Shown here: piece after piece, positions 11,831-23,997 of the stretch
Position numbering within the stretch: position 1 is the stretch's first letter
How the letters are laid out: every line of letters begins with the position of its first letter
NCBI GenBank assembly: GCA_001600415.1
Contig: BCJX01000011.1
Location: 550,962-614,961, forward strand
DNA length: 64,000 nucleotides
From: Pascua guehoae
Taxonomy: Eukaryota; Basidiomycota; Tremellomycetes; Trichosporonales; Trichosporonaceae
Direction: 5' to 3'
Position numbers and translations under genes: made by a program
Notes under the pieces: model-generated
Told to the model about the DNA's origin: nothing
What the model saw: the letters and a program-made list of their open reading frames with translations, nothing else
The model's database searches: none

Positions 11831-14585
11831 GGCATCAACATCCCCTCAACGATGATCAAGTCTGCATGCAAATGTAGGTCTAACACGCATGCTGCTCGTA
11901 ATATCGTCCTTGTTCTCCATGAATGGCGACTGCATAAACGTCTAGTCCAGACTGGTCCATACGAGAAGCTCGAACCGTAAACCGACTCCACCCACTCAAA
12001 ACTGAACGTTAACGCGGGTGAGCCTGAGGCCATGCTCGAATTCGCCCACTTGGGAGCCCATCCAAGCTACGGTACACCTATTCGAGCGGTTCCACTGCAC
12101 AACTGCCACAGCACTTGCCAAACTGTCCAAACTACCCTGTAAGCTCTGGCTCTACCTCAGCCACCATTAGACATCGTGCCCTGAGGTCCAGTGCGCAATT
12201 GACCGCCACGCCGTGCTGGCCCTACCGTACCACCTCGCTCCGATCCCGTGGCATCGAGGCTGCCGTGTTAGTGTGACAAAAGCCCATGATCGGTGCTCTG
12301 CCACACACTCTTTTGTTCGCACCATCGACTTTTGTTGCGAGCACAGGCGCGCACCGTGCCCCGTGCATTCTAGAACACCAATGGCAAGTGTTCTTGAGCA
12401 CACCTGTGGCTCCTGCTTTACTCATGATCCGATCCGATAGCGTTTTGCTGTCTTTTTAAAGGACTGTGCCCTTGTGGCTGCGCCTCGCATAACGGCATCG
12501 AGAACGCCCAAGATCCATCTCGCACCGAATCCTGCTCGCCCTCAAAGGCAGCTCCTTCACTGCTTAGGGCTTCGGACCCGCGGCCCATGACCCACCACCC
12601 ACCACCCACGCGCCACCCAGCCTCTCACCCTCGCCAACGCCGCCAAAGCCACCACAGGCTCCCTCTTGTGATCGTGACGATGGAACCCTCAGTTCCAGTG
12701 CGAGAAGTTCAAGCTCTCGTGCCACATTTATCGCAGCGCTCTCACCGGCGCTCCGCCCGCTGTGCGCACAACGCACTGTCGCCCCTCGCGTGTGGAACAG
12801 AATCTGTCCGCGTCACCCCAAATCCTAACCGTTCACAATCCGATGGGCCCTGGTGTAAGATGCTCGAGCACCAGTTTTCGCCGTTTGAACACGGTGTAAG
12901 AAAACTCACACCGTGGTCCGCAGCCGCTTGCCACTCCTCCTCATTGTCAGGAGAGGCAAGCGACAAGCGACAAGCGATAAGCGCCAGTTGAAACGGTCCA
13001 AATTCATCCTGCCCTGCGCATGGACCTCGGCGCAACGAGGAAAATGCCATCAGGTCAGTAACCCTCCCCACTGACATTACCTCGGTGCTCGCAACCATTG
13101 TCGTCGTCATCGGCTCTGATTCACGTCGAAGACGGAATGGAGCGGAGCGCAAAGGTTGCGCACGGACCCCTTCGGCGGTGGGGACAAGTTGAAACACCTT
13201 GAAACAGGGTAAAAAAGACAATAGGACACCAGGTATTGGCGGCGCCACCCTGGCCCCACAGCCGCCGGTGACGCGGTGACACAAAGTGGGCCGTTGGACA
13301 CTATCCAGTGAGCATGCAGTGTCGAGCGGCCTCGGAGCAGGATGGCACAACTAGTTTATCCATGAGATCCACCACCGATTCTTTTGTTCTGCAAGCAGAA
13401 ATATACACTGTTGCTATCCTGTCGAGGGAAAAATAAACGGAGCCGAAAGAATATCGTTGCTGATTTGCTGCAAGCTCTCCCATCCCCCATTCCACTCGAT
13501 GGATCTCTGGCAATCAGAGACTAACATCTTGACTAATGCCAGGGTACGAGGGTTTGCTGGCTGAATCCGTTCGTGCCGATGCAGGGTGGTGCGATGCGGT
13601 CCAGCATCTGCACACAACCTTCCGTTGGTATCATCCCTGAATTGCATCCGAGACACTGCTGTTTGCTCCGGTATGCCGTCCAAAGCCGCCAGTCCAGTGT
13701 GGCCACGCCACGCAATGCACGCCACCCAAGCAAGCCTTCAAGCCACTTGTGCGCCACATTTTCGTGTCCGGCTCTTTTACTTCAGAGTGCGCAACAAACA
13801 TGCCCACTTGGGTCACTTCGCCCCCATCGTCCACTCTGCTGACGCATGTGGACATCGCCAAGGACAAGCAGGATTGCAGGAACGGCTGGTTTGGGGAACA
13901 GGCACGCCGCGTACCTGTGTCGCGATTGGGTAGAGAGCCGTTCCAACGTCATCCAAACCCTGTGCAACCTCCATGGACAGTGCACCACACTGACGCCCAC
14001 AGCACTCTTGATAGCTTGCTCCAAAGACTGCGCAGTCCAATGGCGAGCAGTGATAAAATGCCAGACGAATAACATGACGCATCTGCACGCGACGATCTGT
14101 GTCTCTATACTTACAGTTACAATAATGCAGGATTCGATCACGGTAGTCTATCCAAACTACGAGCTGCCCTCCTCCCTTCATCGCTCGCCACACCCAACGC
14201 CCAAACAAGCCAGTGGCCGCAGCCACCATCCAACCCGGCGATACCCGATGTCCGCCTTGGCCTCGCGTCACCAATGAACAGCGTGTCCACAGTCTCATAA
14301 CGTCCCACCCTCAGGAAAAGAGTGGACTGGGACAGTCAGTCAGTTTTCCCTAGGTTGGAAGGATTGTTCATGTGTCAGTAAGCTGCCCAGCGAGGACAGT
14401 GCGCAACCGGCTGAACAGTGCGCCGGGCAGACCATGGTAGTTGCCGGCTACACCCATGGCCAGGGTCAAAGACCGCTGTCTCAGGCACAACCGGTGCACC
14501 GACCGACGCTTGGACCCACCACACGAGCCATGGCCCTCGACGAGGAGATCTCGTCGAGTGGAGGGAGACACAGTCATGGCCATAC
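11831..14585. other. Gene-poor region downstream of the GST-like gene
   Basis: About 2.75 kb without a supportable gene. Frames are short and of random composition. A small direct repeat, gcgacaagcgacaagcgataagc, lies near 12959. A tRNA-like D-arm and T-loop resemblance near 14130-14170 lacks an anticodon arm and was rejected. Confidence 0.4.
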
Positions 14586-16168
14586 TCACGAGAGGACGCG
14601 ACGAAAGCTTTTTCGCTGGACCCAGTGGCCCCAGTATGCCTCGAGAGTGGGACTGATGCGGTCGAGGCCGAGGCGGCCTCTAATCGATGAAAGGCTACCA
14701 GGCTTCGCGTCGCCGCCGCAAAGCGCCACGATGTGAGCAAGCCATGCAATGACATGGCAGTCGGCGAGCGACTGTGGGTTAGTTCGGGGCCGAGCAAAAA
14801 CCCCCGAGGAGAGCGGAATGGATGGGCGCGCTTGCGGCGACGTCGGAGTAGGCTGCACTGCCCCCAGTGTCCACGCACGCTTACGCGTTCCACGCTTCCC
14901 CGCTTTACATACCAAATGATCTCCCAGGGCGTACGGCCCAACCATCGAGGCTTCGACCTTTGACAGTGTCGACGGGATATGGACGGTCCAAGCGGCACGG
15001 CTCAGATCGTAAAACTCGCGCACCTTGATCTCCGTCGCGTCGCCGTTGTAGATGTCGAGCAATTGTTGGTTACTGCGCTCCTTTTCCTGGAGCCACGTCA
15101 CAGTCTCATTCTCCATTATCCGACGACCTGCTGTCCTGGGCGATTTACATGCGTCGGCAACCTCCTGGATGTACCGTCGCAATGCTAGGCTCTTGGCTGA
15201 GATCCCCAACCCGACGTTGCCCTTGGATTTTTCTAGTAGCTGACCCCGGTCCACTGCCGAGAAAGTGAGAAAGTTGGGGTTGACATTGGCGTGGGTCACC
15301 AGGCCGATGATCTTGTCCGATATTGTTCGATCTGCGGACGCTGTCAGAAGCCGCGCGTAGAGTAGGGAGTTGTGCACGTGGTCCCGCGTGACGACCATGT
15401 TTAGGCTTCACGCTTCTCCCATAGTTTGTGATGCGTACCTCGCGCGGTTTGAGGGGCGATAAATGGGATGGGAGGTGAGATGCTGCTGTCCGCAAACGCA
15501 GGGGTGGACTCGAGGTATGTACAAATCCTCTACACAGACGTCAGCAGCGCTCAGCAGTGCCCAGCGTTTCTGCCCGAGGCGACAACGGTACGCACAGCGG
15601 TGTCATCAATGATGTGCTGTTTGCCTTCATTCGTAGGCAGGGCCAGTGCTGGAATGGTGCCTTGCGAGGGTCAGCGGCCAGAAGCGGCTAATCCAAGAAA
15701 CGAGCAACAACCGTACCAGTGCTGCAAATGCTGCGAGTGAGAAAGTGTCAGCATCATCATAGTGGGCTTGTCGTTGTAGACGCCTAGACCCCCACCTAAG
15801 AAACTCGGGAGAAAAGTTCTCCCCCTTTGCTGCAACAGGGTCAGCCACATACACTCTGTTCTACCTTCTCGCCACCAAACCAAAAATTGTGGGCTACTCA
15901 CTGACGTCAACGTACTCGATGCGATAGTCGTCGTCCGTGAAGCCCTTTTCGGAGAGGCAGAGGAGTGGAACGTTGGACAGCACAGACGTGGGCCAGCTGC
16001 GTTGTCAATGACTGCCACTTACAGGTTCGTGCGCGAGAATGCGCGTCCAAGGTGCGGTGCTGTACCGAATGGCACACACAGAGCAGGGAAGCGGGCGAAC
16101 ACCAATTACGTATAGTGGCACACATACCAGTAAAGTACTGCCTTGGACGCGGTATCTGCAGGGTACAT
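14586..16168 (-). CDS. Glutathione S-transferase-like protein
   Basis: Fungal GST-like protein, expected to be cytosolic and to act in glutathione conjugation or redox handling; activity is not assured. Eight exons: complement(14586..14771, 14913..15331, 15439..15529, 15596..15660, 15717..15730, 15796..15829, 15902..15996, 16128..16168), 314 residues. The N-terminal thioredoxin-fold part reads WPTSVLSNVPLLCLSEKGF, then DVTKGENFSPEFL and GTIPALALPTNEG...IIDDTA. The C-terminal helical part has PNFLTF, QQLLDIYNGDATE and ALGDHLSLADCHVIAWLAHI, ending YWGHWVQRKSFRRVL. Exon 4 is only 14 nt; skipping it creates an early stop, and including it gives FLSICSTGTIPAL, which lines up with the family's FLRxNPNGTxPxL. 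So the conserved NPNG is replaced by CSTG. No ribosomal or elongation-factor domain is attached. Start at 16168 gives a good short N terminus before the first conserved block. The function is inferred from the family. Confidence 0.85.
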
Positions 16169-17927
16169 GACCACTGCTGAACCACCAGCACTCGCGTGGT
16201 GGGTGCTGTCGTTGAATGTTTGTTGGCTGCTGCTGTTGTTGTTGTTCTAGAATGGCGAGGTTTCAAAATGAGAGGGGAGACTGTGTGGTTTGAATGTTGA
16301 CCTTGGAATTCGACAATCAGGTCAAAGATTCGGCCCATCTCTGTGCACCCACCCACCCCGAGGACCCGGGGGCAATGGGCTGCGTCGGTTGCGCCACGCG
16401 AGCGCGGCGGCGACAAGGGCGACAACAGGGGTTACAATAGGGGGGCTTGGGGTCAAGGGTGGTGTGCCTGAGGGGCCCAACAGGAAAAAGCGACTTCCTT
16501 GATGGCCAGGATCTCAAATGTTAGCCACTCAGAGCAAAGGTTTTAATGTCTTCCGCACCGCAAGCCTCGCCCGTATCTCATCCGTCTGGGGGTGGTCACG
16601 GCCTTGATGTTTGCTGGCAAGACTCCTTTCCTGAGTGCGCTTTGACACTTCCACACGAGCCCTGCTGCACCCGGCGCTTTGACACTGTGTGTACCAAACC
16701 AACGGAGCGAGTGTCGGCGACAGGGGCAGGGCATCTGGTGGCGCATATGCATGGATCCCGCAGCATCCCTCAGGGGTGCCCAAAAAAAAAAACAAGGCAG
16801 ACCAAAGCACCCACCCAGGCGCGCCTCATCAGGCGGCCAAGAGCACCATAGCAGCGCGTCTCAGCTCTCGTCCTCCACGTATTCCGCGCCGTGCAGCCTC
16901 ACGCTGGCATGCCTCGTAAAGTTTGTACATCCCTCTCTGCCTCTGTGAGAGTGGTACGTTTACTACCACTGCCCACAACTACAGTCACATGAGGACGACA
17001 ACAGCGGGGTTCCATGCCTACCCCAGTTGCGGAGAAGTCGAGGGTGGGATAGCGCGAGGGGCATGGACAGGTCAACAACACGTACCCTTGGACTATATGA
17101 CATGCTTCATTCCTTTGGTAATATGCCGTAATCGTGCAATGATCCGAAGGCACACAATCTTGGAATCCTTTCTCGACGGCGGAATCACCAGGCCATCATG
17201 AACAGCAACGTCATGTGCTCGGCCGTCGGTGTGAACAACGCGCATCATCGGGTCTACGGGCGTCGGGGTATCGGCCTTAACAAACTATTCCCGGTGCCGT
17301 GTCATGCCCACTTCCATTCGGCGTCGTTGATGATGCAGGTCCTTTGCCCAAGGCCGCAGATCGTTACGAGTACTGACGTGCGACGCTTGGAAATAGCGTT
17401 CCAGTGGGTCTCTGCCGGAACTCTTTATTAAGAGGTCCAGAGCGGTGACTATATTCAAACCAAATCTATGCGCCTTCGTAAACGGCAGGCAGGTTGCTAG
17501 TTTTGTGTCCCAGATTGACCCCAGGGCAGCAGCATACGCTGCAACGTATTTGCCACCGACCGGGCGTCGTCGCGGTAGAATGATGTTCTGCCGCTCGTCG
17601 CACGGAATGCCGTTATGCAGATGCGCCTGACATAGGGGGCTTCAACCAACGTTAAACTCGCGCAAGCAAGGAACGAGGCAATGGATGCTGCAGTAGTGTC
17701 TGGGACCGTCACACTCTTTCGGTCCGGGCACCACCGGGCGACTCGGGTCACATGGATGGATCACCGTCCCACAACCTGCAAATCTCAGTCTGTACCAACT
17801 TCTCAGCCGGGAACCAATTATACTGTCACTTATCAGGCAGGCAAGTTTGGTTGCAAGGCCATCATTCTGGAAGGCCATCATCGCTTGTTCGGAATACGAA
17901 ATGGGTGGTGGAATTGCAGGAGGGAGT

Positions 17928-17963
17928 TGTGTGTGCGTGTGTGTGTGTGTGGGTGGGTGTGTG
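17928..17963. repeat. GT-rich microsatellite
   Basis: Imperfect (GT)n run with interruptions (gtgtgcgtgtgtgtgtgtgt, then gggtgggtgtgtg) in the upstream region of the SAP-like gene. Confidence 0.8.
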
Positions 17964-18100
17964 CTGTACGAGTTGTGTGTTGGGTTGCGACACCTTCCTT
18001 TCTTGATCCTCGGCCTACTGTACACGGTATGTATGTTTGTTTGTTTTCGACCACCACATACCACGCCAATCATCAGCCTCACTTTTTGTCGGCCTTTTCA

Positions 18101-18143
18101 ATTTCCTTCCTTCCTTTCCTTTCCTTTCCTTCCTTCCTTCCTT
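18101..18143 (+). promoter_or_regulatory. Pyrimidine (CCTT)n tract ahead of the SAP-like gene
   Basis: Near-pure (CCTT)/(CCTTT) tract ending about 100 nt before the ATG at 18241. CT-rich blocks just before the transcription start are common in fungal core promoters; the regulatory role is inferred from position only. Confidence 0.5.
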
Positions 18144-18240
18144 GCTGGGCCCCAACAAAGCCCCACCCCCTTCCTCTTGCACGGCCATCAACCAACATTA
18201 TTGCTTCCTCTCCTTCATTCACACACCAACAACAACAAGG

Positions 18241-20807
18241 ATGGCACCGACTGTCGCCATTCCGCCCCCGGGAACTCCCCTTCCAAAGTACACTGTTCCC
18301 CAGCTCAAGGCAAAATGTCAGCAGGTACGTTATCAGCCCCAATTGGTGATGCGCAGACGCGCCCAATGTGGACACATTCTGTGACCTGACGTAGTGCTCA
18401 GCTAGGCATCCAAGGTGTGTCAAAGTTCAATAAAGCGCGCCTGGTGCAGACCATTCTCGATGCCACGGCAACGCACCCGCAGTCGCAGGCACCACCCCAA
18501 ACTGCCCAGACTGCCCAGACTGCGCCAGCGCCGCGTGCTGGGAGTGTGGCAGGCTTGCAGGAGACTGTCGCAACAGGTGCGACAGGGTCGAAGTCTACAC
18601 CCAGGGACCATGGCACCATCATCTCCATCACGGCATCGAGTAATGGTTTTACCCTTGCGCCAAGTGTCAGCACGCGTGGCACAGGCTCTTCAGTACTTGT
18701 GGCCACATCGGCTGCCCAGCCAATTGCCGACGAGGCGGCGAATACAGCGCCCACAGTGTCGCCTTCAGCAGCTCGCGGCGGTCCCGATGCAACCCCATCC
18801 TCAGCCCCGGCCCCCACCACGAAGCGCAAGAGGAGCTCTATCAAGGCTGCGGCGCCAAAGCGAACCAAGAGGACGCTCCTGCAAGACATGTCCCCGCCAG
18901 CATCGTCGCGGTGGAAGACGTCGTCGACAGTGCCGAAACCTTCCCCGGTTTCCAACTCCCAGCCACCTTCCTCCGCTTTGTCACCCCCCCTTCCCGTCCC
19001 GAGTTCCATGTCAAATCTCATCCCAAATGCATCCTCCACTTCCCAGAAATTATCGACGCAACAATCGTCACGACCGTCATCGTCGACAAACCCAGTCACC
19101 TCGACTGGCTCTGACCTCCCCACTTTGTCGCCTCCACAGCCATTGAAGCATGTGTCCACCGAGAATACTGCTCCTATAAACAAAGTCACCAGGTCGGAAG
19201 GCGCTGCGGCCGATAAACTCTCCACCGCCAGTCGGCTTCCCAGCAGCACAACCGCCGCGACTTCAGCCTTGGCCTCGAAGAAAGCGCTCCGTCCACCTTC
19301 GACAAAAACGAAGACGGCCGTTGTTCCTAGGCGTGCTCCAAAGGCGAACACTTCCATCAATGGCAAGCCCTCTATCAAACGACCCGCTTTTACCCCTCTC
19401 AAACCCTCGACCACTCAACCCAAGCCTCTGGCCGAGCCCCGACCGAAGCACACCCTGCGCTTCCCTCTCACGCCACTCATTTCTGACGCCTCATTTCCTG
19501 ATGGCACCACCAAGAACCGAGTGGCCCACATCAACAGCCACTTTCTCAACCGCCTCTTCATCAACCTCAACGCCGCACGCAGCCGCTCGGTCGTAGCACC
19601 ACCGTTCTCTACACCGATCGCCTACCCGCCGGACCACCGTTCAGATCTTGCGTTCCAAGGCTTTCATCCGGAAGTGTTTGAGTGTCCAAACGATGTGTTC
19701 AAGGTTGCCACGCGCTTCTGGATCGCCCGCGCACATACCATGCTCATGCTCGGGTCGGGCATGGAGTGGAGCGCAGAGGCAGGCGGGTTGGGTTTGCTCG
19801 GGCCTGACATGTCAAAATGGCCCCCTGTTACTACCTGCAGCAAAGTCGTCGATGGCATTTTTGCGATCACCACTGAAGAGGTGGCAGAAGAACATCCGGC
19901 GCAAACGACCTCAACTGTTAAAAACAAGAAAACGAAAGCGAATCGCAAGATAGCTGAGCCGGTTAAACGCTCTGCGACGACCACAACATTTCTGGTACTC
20001 GCGACGACTGGCGACGTCATTGCAACGTCGCGCCCTCCTACTACCGATCCAAGTAAACAATCCCCGCTCCCTTTGATCCGAGGATGCGCTGTGCGGCCCG
20101 ATTGGCATGCATTCGTCACTGAACGCAGTGAAATCCAGGTTAGCATGTCCTGCACTTCTGTTGATGAACCACACCTAACTCTCTCAAGCCAGTCCCCGAA
20201 ACTTTGTCATTCGTGAAAACAAAGGATACCAACTCGTTCCCTTTCGGGATTAGCAAGTCTTGGCTTACTCGGCTCGAGAACGCCGAGGCCTCTGAAGAGT
20301 TCAAGGTGGCCGGAAGGGCCGTCCTCACAAGCTGTGCTCTGAACAGGTGAGCAGACGACTGAGACAGCAATCGCCGCTTTTGCTGACCACCCACCAGCAT
20401 TAGTGGGGAGAAACTCGATGCCGTGCAAATGGACGCTGAATTTCTGAGCAATTGGGTTCCCCTTGAACGGGGGCAGAAAAGCAAGATCGAGCTATACCTG
20501 CCTGAGTGGGTGAAGAATTCGGCTCTCGCCCAACAACTGACAACAAAGGTCCCAACAGGTGGCATCTGTTCACCTCGCACCACCACCGGGGCACCCCGCA
20601 CTCGCCATCGTTCACCGCAGCTCGGGCAAGTCGGACTACGTCCTCCGCGAGACAGGCCACGTTGTTGGCGACGAAGACGGCGGTATCGTCGAGCTATGGC
20701 AAGGAATCTTGGGGTGCGACAGCAAGGGCATGGAGGTTGCGGACGTGTCTGGCTTCTGGCAGGGATGGGAGGATCGTGTGCGCGGGAGTTCCGACGCTGA
20801 TTTCTAA
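18241..20807 (+). CDS. Orphan protein with N-terminal SAP-like motif
   Basis: No family recognised beyond the N terminus. Five exons: 18241..18324, 18402..20138, 20189..20346, 20398..20509, 20559..20807, 779 residues. Residues 13-45 (YTVPQLKAKCQQLGI, then SKFNKARLVQTIL) fit a SAP/HeH-type DNA-binding helix pair. Residues 46-380 are a disordered Ala/Pro/Ser/Thr-rich stretch with a bipartite-like basic cluster near 165-180 (KRKRSS, then KRTKR), suggesting a nuclear protein. From about 380 to the end the sequence is ordered (HINSHFLNRLFINLNAAR, ATRFWIARAHTMLM, then KIELYLPEW and HPALAIVHRSSGKSDY). The last intron is 49 nt (20510-20558). It must be removed to join LPEW to VASVHLAPPPG in frame, since the alternative frames close. 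A conserved fungal protein of unknown role, perhaps chromatin-linked. Confidence 0.8.
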
Positions 20808-20956
20808 CTACTGTAATTTGTTCAATACTGATTTGGCGCTGTTGTAGTGTGCCAGCGGCCCAGTGGGGCAGATGTGCAAAATATGTATACGCGTCGCACG
20901 TATCGACGGGGAGGGGTAGGTATACATGAATGGTACGATGCAAATGTTGGCTCCGT

Positions 20957-22283
20957 CTACTTCTTCTTGATCTCCTTGAGCCTGATCGTCTCGTCGCCAA
21001 TGAAGATGCCCTGATGTAGTTAGCATGCTGTTGCAGGAAAGTGAGAGTCCACCAGGTAGTCCCGTGGGTGGCGTCCCCACTGCTCGCCGCTCCGCCTCCC
21101 AGCACACCTCTGCTCCACTCGCCCTCGCCATGTTCATAATCCGAAGTATGTCGTCCTTGACTGTCCTAGCGCAAGAAAAAAAGTCTCTGCTTTCCCCTGT
21201 GTATTCTCCCACTGTAGCGAGGAACACATTGGTTCCCCCGAGTGTGGAACGGGCTCGTCCGAATGGCACAGCTGGGCTGGAATGGGGCTAAAGGCGACAG
21301 AGGGTGACCACACGCCCGTTCTCAAACTCCAACCACACGTCCTGGCTTTCGCCGCCTGTAGACTACGCAGATGCAATATGGGCCACGGCGGGACAGCATC
21401 TCGTGTGTGCTCTCTGCCAGGCATGGTTGCAGCCTTGCTCCTCCCACGTCCCGCAAGTTCGCCACCAACGCCGAGACAGCGTGGCCTCCCGAGAAATTCC
21501 ACACCACACCACCGTATATCACCACGCGCACTCATCACGACCATCTTGCTTGCTCACCTTGCCACGGTAGGGCTCTGGTTTGCGCCACCGACGAATCTTT
21601 GCTGCAAAGAGGCCAAGCTTTTGCTTGTCGATGCCCGAGAGGACAATCTTTGTGGGCTGGGGCACGGCGACCTTGATGCCGACGGGAATGTCAATGAGGA
21701 CGGGGTGTGCGTATCCGAGCTTGATGTTGAGGCGCTCGCTGGGGAGCTCGGGGAGCACATAGGGGGGAGCGCCGGGTTTGCTGGGCCGGACCTGGCGGGG
21801 GATGGACGCCTGAATGTCGCGGAACACTTTGGGGATGGGCTCGACGGCCGCACGGTAACCGACACCGACGAGGCGGAGCTCAACCGAGTAGCCGGTCGAG
21901 ACGCCGACGATGGCATTGTTGATCAGCGAGCGCGTAAGGCCCCAGAGCGACGCGTGGCTCTTCTGCTCTGGGTCGTGAACGCTCAGCGTGAGGGTGGATC
22001 CCGTCGTCTTTGGCGGGTGCAGCACAATGGCCGGCTCGATCGGCACCACCTGCGACCCCAAGGGACCTTTGACTTCCACCAGGCGCTGCGCGAGCGGAGA
22101 CGTCCGCGGCGTCGAGGCCGGAATCGACACGTCCGGGTACGTGAGCATCACCTTTTCGGGGATGGGGATCGGGAGCGCGCCAATGTGCGAGCGCGAGGCG
22201 GCCGAGGCGTGGAAAGCCGCCGCCCGTCCGAGCGACGCGAGGCGCAGGTCGCGCAGGCCCGTCAGTGCCGTGCGCGGGTTCAT
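20957..22283 (-). CDS. MRPL6: Mitochondrial large-subunit ribosomal protein L6 (uL6m)
   Basis: Structural protein of the mitochondrial large ribosomal subunit. Two exons: complement(20957..21010, 21558..22283), 259 residues. The N terminus (MNPRTALTGLRDLRLASLGR, then FHASA) is a typical matrix presequence. The L6 fold follows as two repeats, with GVSTGYSVELRLVGVGYRA near residue 130. The diagnostic L6 signature RRWRKPEPYRGK closes exon 1. The signature is completed by exon 2 (GIFIGDETIRLKEIKKK), which gives the basic C-terminal tail expected of the family; without splicing the protein ends in unrelated residues. The single intron is 547 nt (21011-21557), remarkably long for this window, and no gene is seen in it. 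The gene is divergent from the BuGZ-like gene with about 310 bp between starts. Confidence 0.95.
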
Positions 22284-22593
22284 GGTCGTGAATGCGTGCG
22301 GTGGGGAGTGAGGTAGCCGAAGTCACGGGCAAAGAACGACAACCGACAGCGAACGGAGATGCTCGACATTTCAAAGTGGATGCCATCCTGGGTGGTGAGG
22401 AGCCGAGTAATCTTGGGATAAATACAAGGAAAATAATCCCGAAAAATAATGCTGGCCCTGGCTGGCTGGCTGGCGGCAACGCCGACCTGACCTGACCTGA
22501 CGTCCATCGGTTGCTGGTGTCACGAGTTTACGACGTTGACCGCATTCAATACCACTCCACCCATCCATCCATCCATCCGTCAACACCGTCAAC
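22284..22593. promoter_or_regulatory. Shared divergent promoter, MRPL6 / BuGZ-like
   Basis: 310 bp between two start codons on opposite strands. It contains an A/T-rich stretch around 22415-22450 (gggataaatacaagg, then ccgaaaaataatgc), which is unusual in this GC-rich window, and a (CATC)n run at 22560-22578 just before the BuGZ-like ATG. The role is inferred from position. Confidence 0.6.
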
Positions 22594-23801
22594 ATGGGCA
22601 AGAAGAAGAGGACCCAAGTCTTTGTAAGTGGCGCGCCGTGGCCCGAATGATCCCGCCCGCGGTCTGCTGACAGGTTCAGGTCCTCAAGCCGTGGTGCTGG
22701 TACTGCGAGCGCGAGTTTGAAGATGAGAAGGGTATGTCACCCGAGTTCGAGCAACAATTAACTCCTTTGACGTCCATGACTAACATCTAGTCCTGCTGCA
22801 GCACCAGAAGTCGAAGCACTTCAAGTGCCAGCTATGCCCGCGCAAGCTCAACGTGGGTATCGGAAGCGCTCTTCTACCCGCGCACTCCGTGTTGTCTCTC
22901 TTTGTCCCGTCAAGCTGACAAAACAGACGGCAGGCGGTCTGATGGTTCACTCGCAACAAGTGCACAAGTGCGAGCCCGAGCCGCTCACGAACACGCTCCC
23001 GGGACGCGACGGCTACGACATTGAAATCTTTGGCATGGAGGGTGTGCCGACCAACGCGCTCGCCGAGTGGAAGGCCCGCAAGGAGCAGGAAGCAGGTGCA
23101 GCGGCGCTCGCAGCGGCGTCGCTTGCCAAGCGGCCTCGGTTCCAGTACAATGTCATCCCCGAGGCCGACTTGGTTGTCATGCTCGAAAACCACAAGAACC
23201 TCATGGCTATGCGTAAACTCCGGGAGGGCAACATGCCTCCCGCGGCACCAGGGGCCGCCGTGCCGCCCTTCCCTCCGACTGGAGTGCCGCCCTTCCCTCC
23301 TCCGTAAGCTAGATTAACCTCCTCTTCGGCGCATAGCTCACACCACAGTGCCCGCCCCGCGTTCCCCGGTATGCCCCCACCGACCCTCGCACCGGGCGTG
23401 TTGCCGCCCTTCCCCCCGCCCATCCCCGGCGCGTGAGTCTCCATTCACTCCGTCGCCTTTCTCTTACCTTGCTAACCCCCAGTGTCCCACCCTTCCGCCC
23501 GCCGTTCCCACCCGGCGCCATTCCCCCCTTCCCCCCGCCTACCAACGGCATGCCCCCACGACCACCACCCGCGTTTGTGCCCCAGTCTGGGCCACCCCAG
23601 CAGGTCAATACCCCTCCCCCTGCATCCGCGCCTGCAGCAGGAGGAGGGCCCGATGTCCTCCCGCCAAAGGACGGCGTCTTCTGGCCCGACAACGACTCGA
23701 CGCCAGCAGAAAAGCGCGCCCAGCTGCCCAAATACCGGTATACGTCGCCCGAACCCGAGGGCCAGGGCCAGAAGCGCAAGGCGGCAGAGGACTTTCTGTA
23801 G
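22594..23801 (+). CDS. BuGZ/ZNF207-like C2H2 zinc-finger protein
   Basis: Homologue of the BUB3-interacting, GLEBS-motif zinc-finger protein that works in spindle assembly and is also tied to splicing. Six exons: 22594..22623, 22680..22731, 22791..22852, 22927..23303, 23349..23432, 23483..23801, 307 residues. The start MGKKKRTQ leads into PWCWYC. Finger 1 uses C16, C19, H32 and H37; finger 2 uses C40, C43, H56 and H61. The family's LPGRDGYDIEIFGMEGVP block follows. The rest is Pro/Phe-rich (repeated PPFPPP), as in animal BuGZ, whose low-complexity part drives phase separation. Near the C terminus DNDSTPAEKRAQLPKY (about 271-286) resembles the GLEBS segment that binds Bub3. At exon 2 two acceptors are possible (22673 or 22679); the second is chosen because the first is too close to the CTGAC branch site. 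Function is by homology. Confidence 0.9.
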
Positions 23802-23997
23802 AGGTAGAACGAGGTAGAGGGTGGGTGACGAGTTGCGACAGTGCAGTTGGGAGATGCATGTATTTCGAGCTCCGCGAGCTGAGGTTTGGGAGTGTGGCCG
23901 AACTGACGCCAAACGGACACAGCCCCGAGGCCGATGGGACACTATGATGTTGATCTAATTCCACCTCTGCGTCTACGGCTCTACCAACCCCCATGCG

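Larger units (their letters stand above)
16169..18240. other. Intergenic between the GST-like and SAP-like genes
   Basis: About 2.1 kb between two divergent genes. The ends hold their promoters. A 17.2-17.75 kb part is less GC-rich and has an 84-codon minus-strand frame (17497-17751) without recognisable motifs. No gene is supported. A GT repeat and a CT tract are listed separately. Confidence 0.45.

Noticed and set aside
14130..14175. tRNA-like element (minus strand, agctcgtagtttggatagac and gatcgaatcc)
   Set aside because: D-arm and T-loop resemblance are almost adjacent; there is no anticodon arm and no pairable acceptor stem.
17497..17751. 84-codon minus-strand frame resembling part of a BTB-type fungal protein
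   Set aside because: The resemblance is impressionistic; the essential BTB blocks and flanking exons could not be found.
21525..21545. C-box-like GTGATGA in the long MRPL6 intron, hinting at an intronic snoRNA
   Set aside because: No matching D box (CTGA) at a suitable distance and no terminal stem were found.
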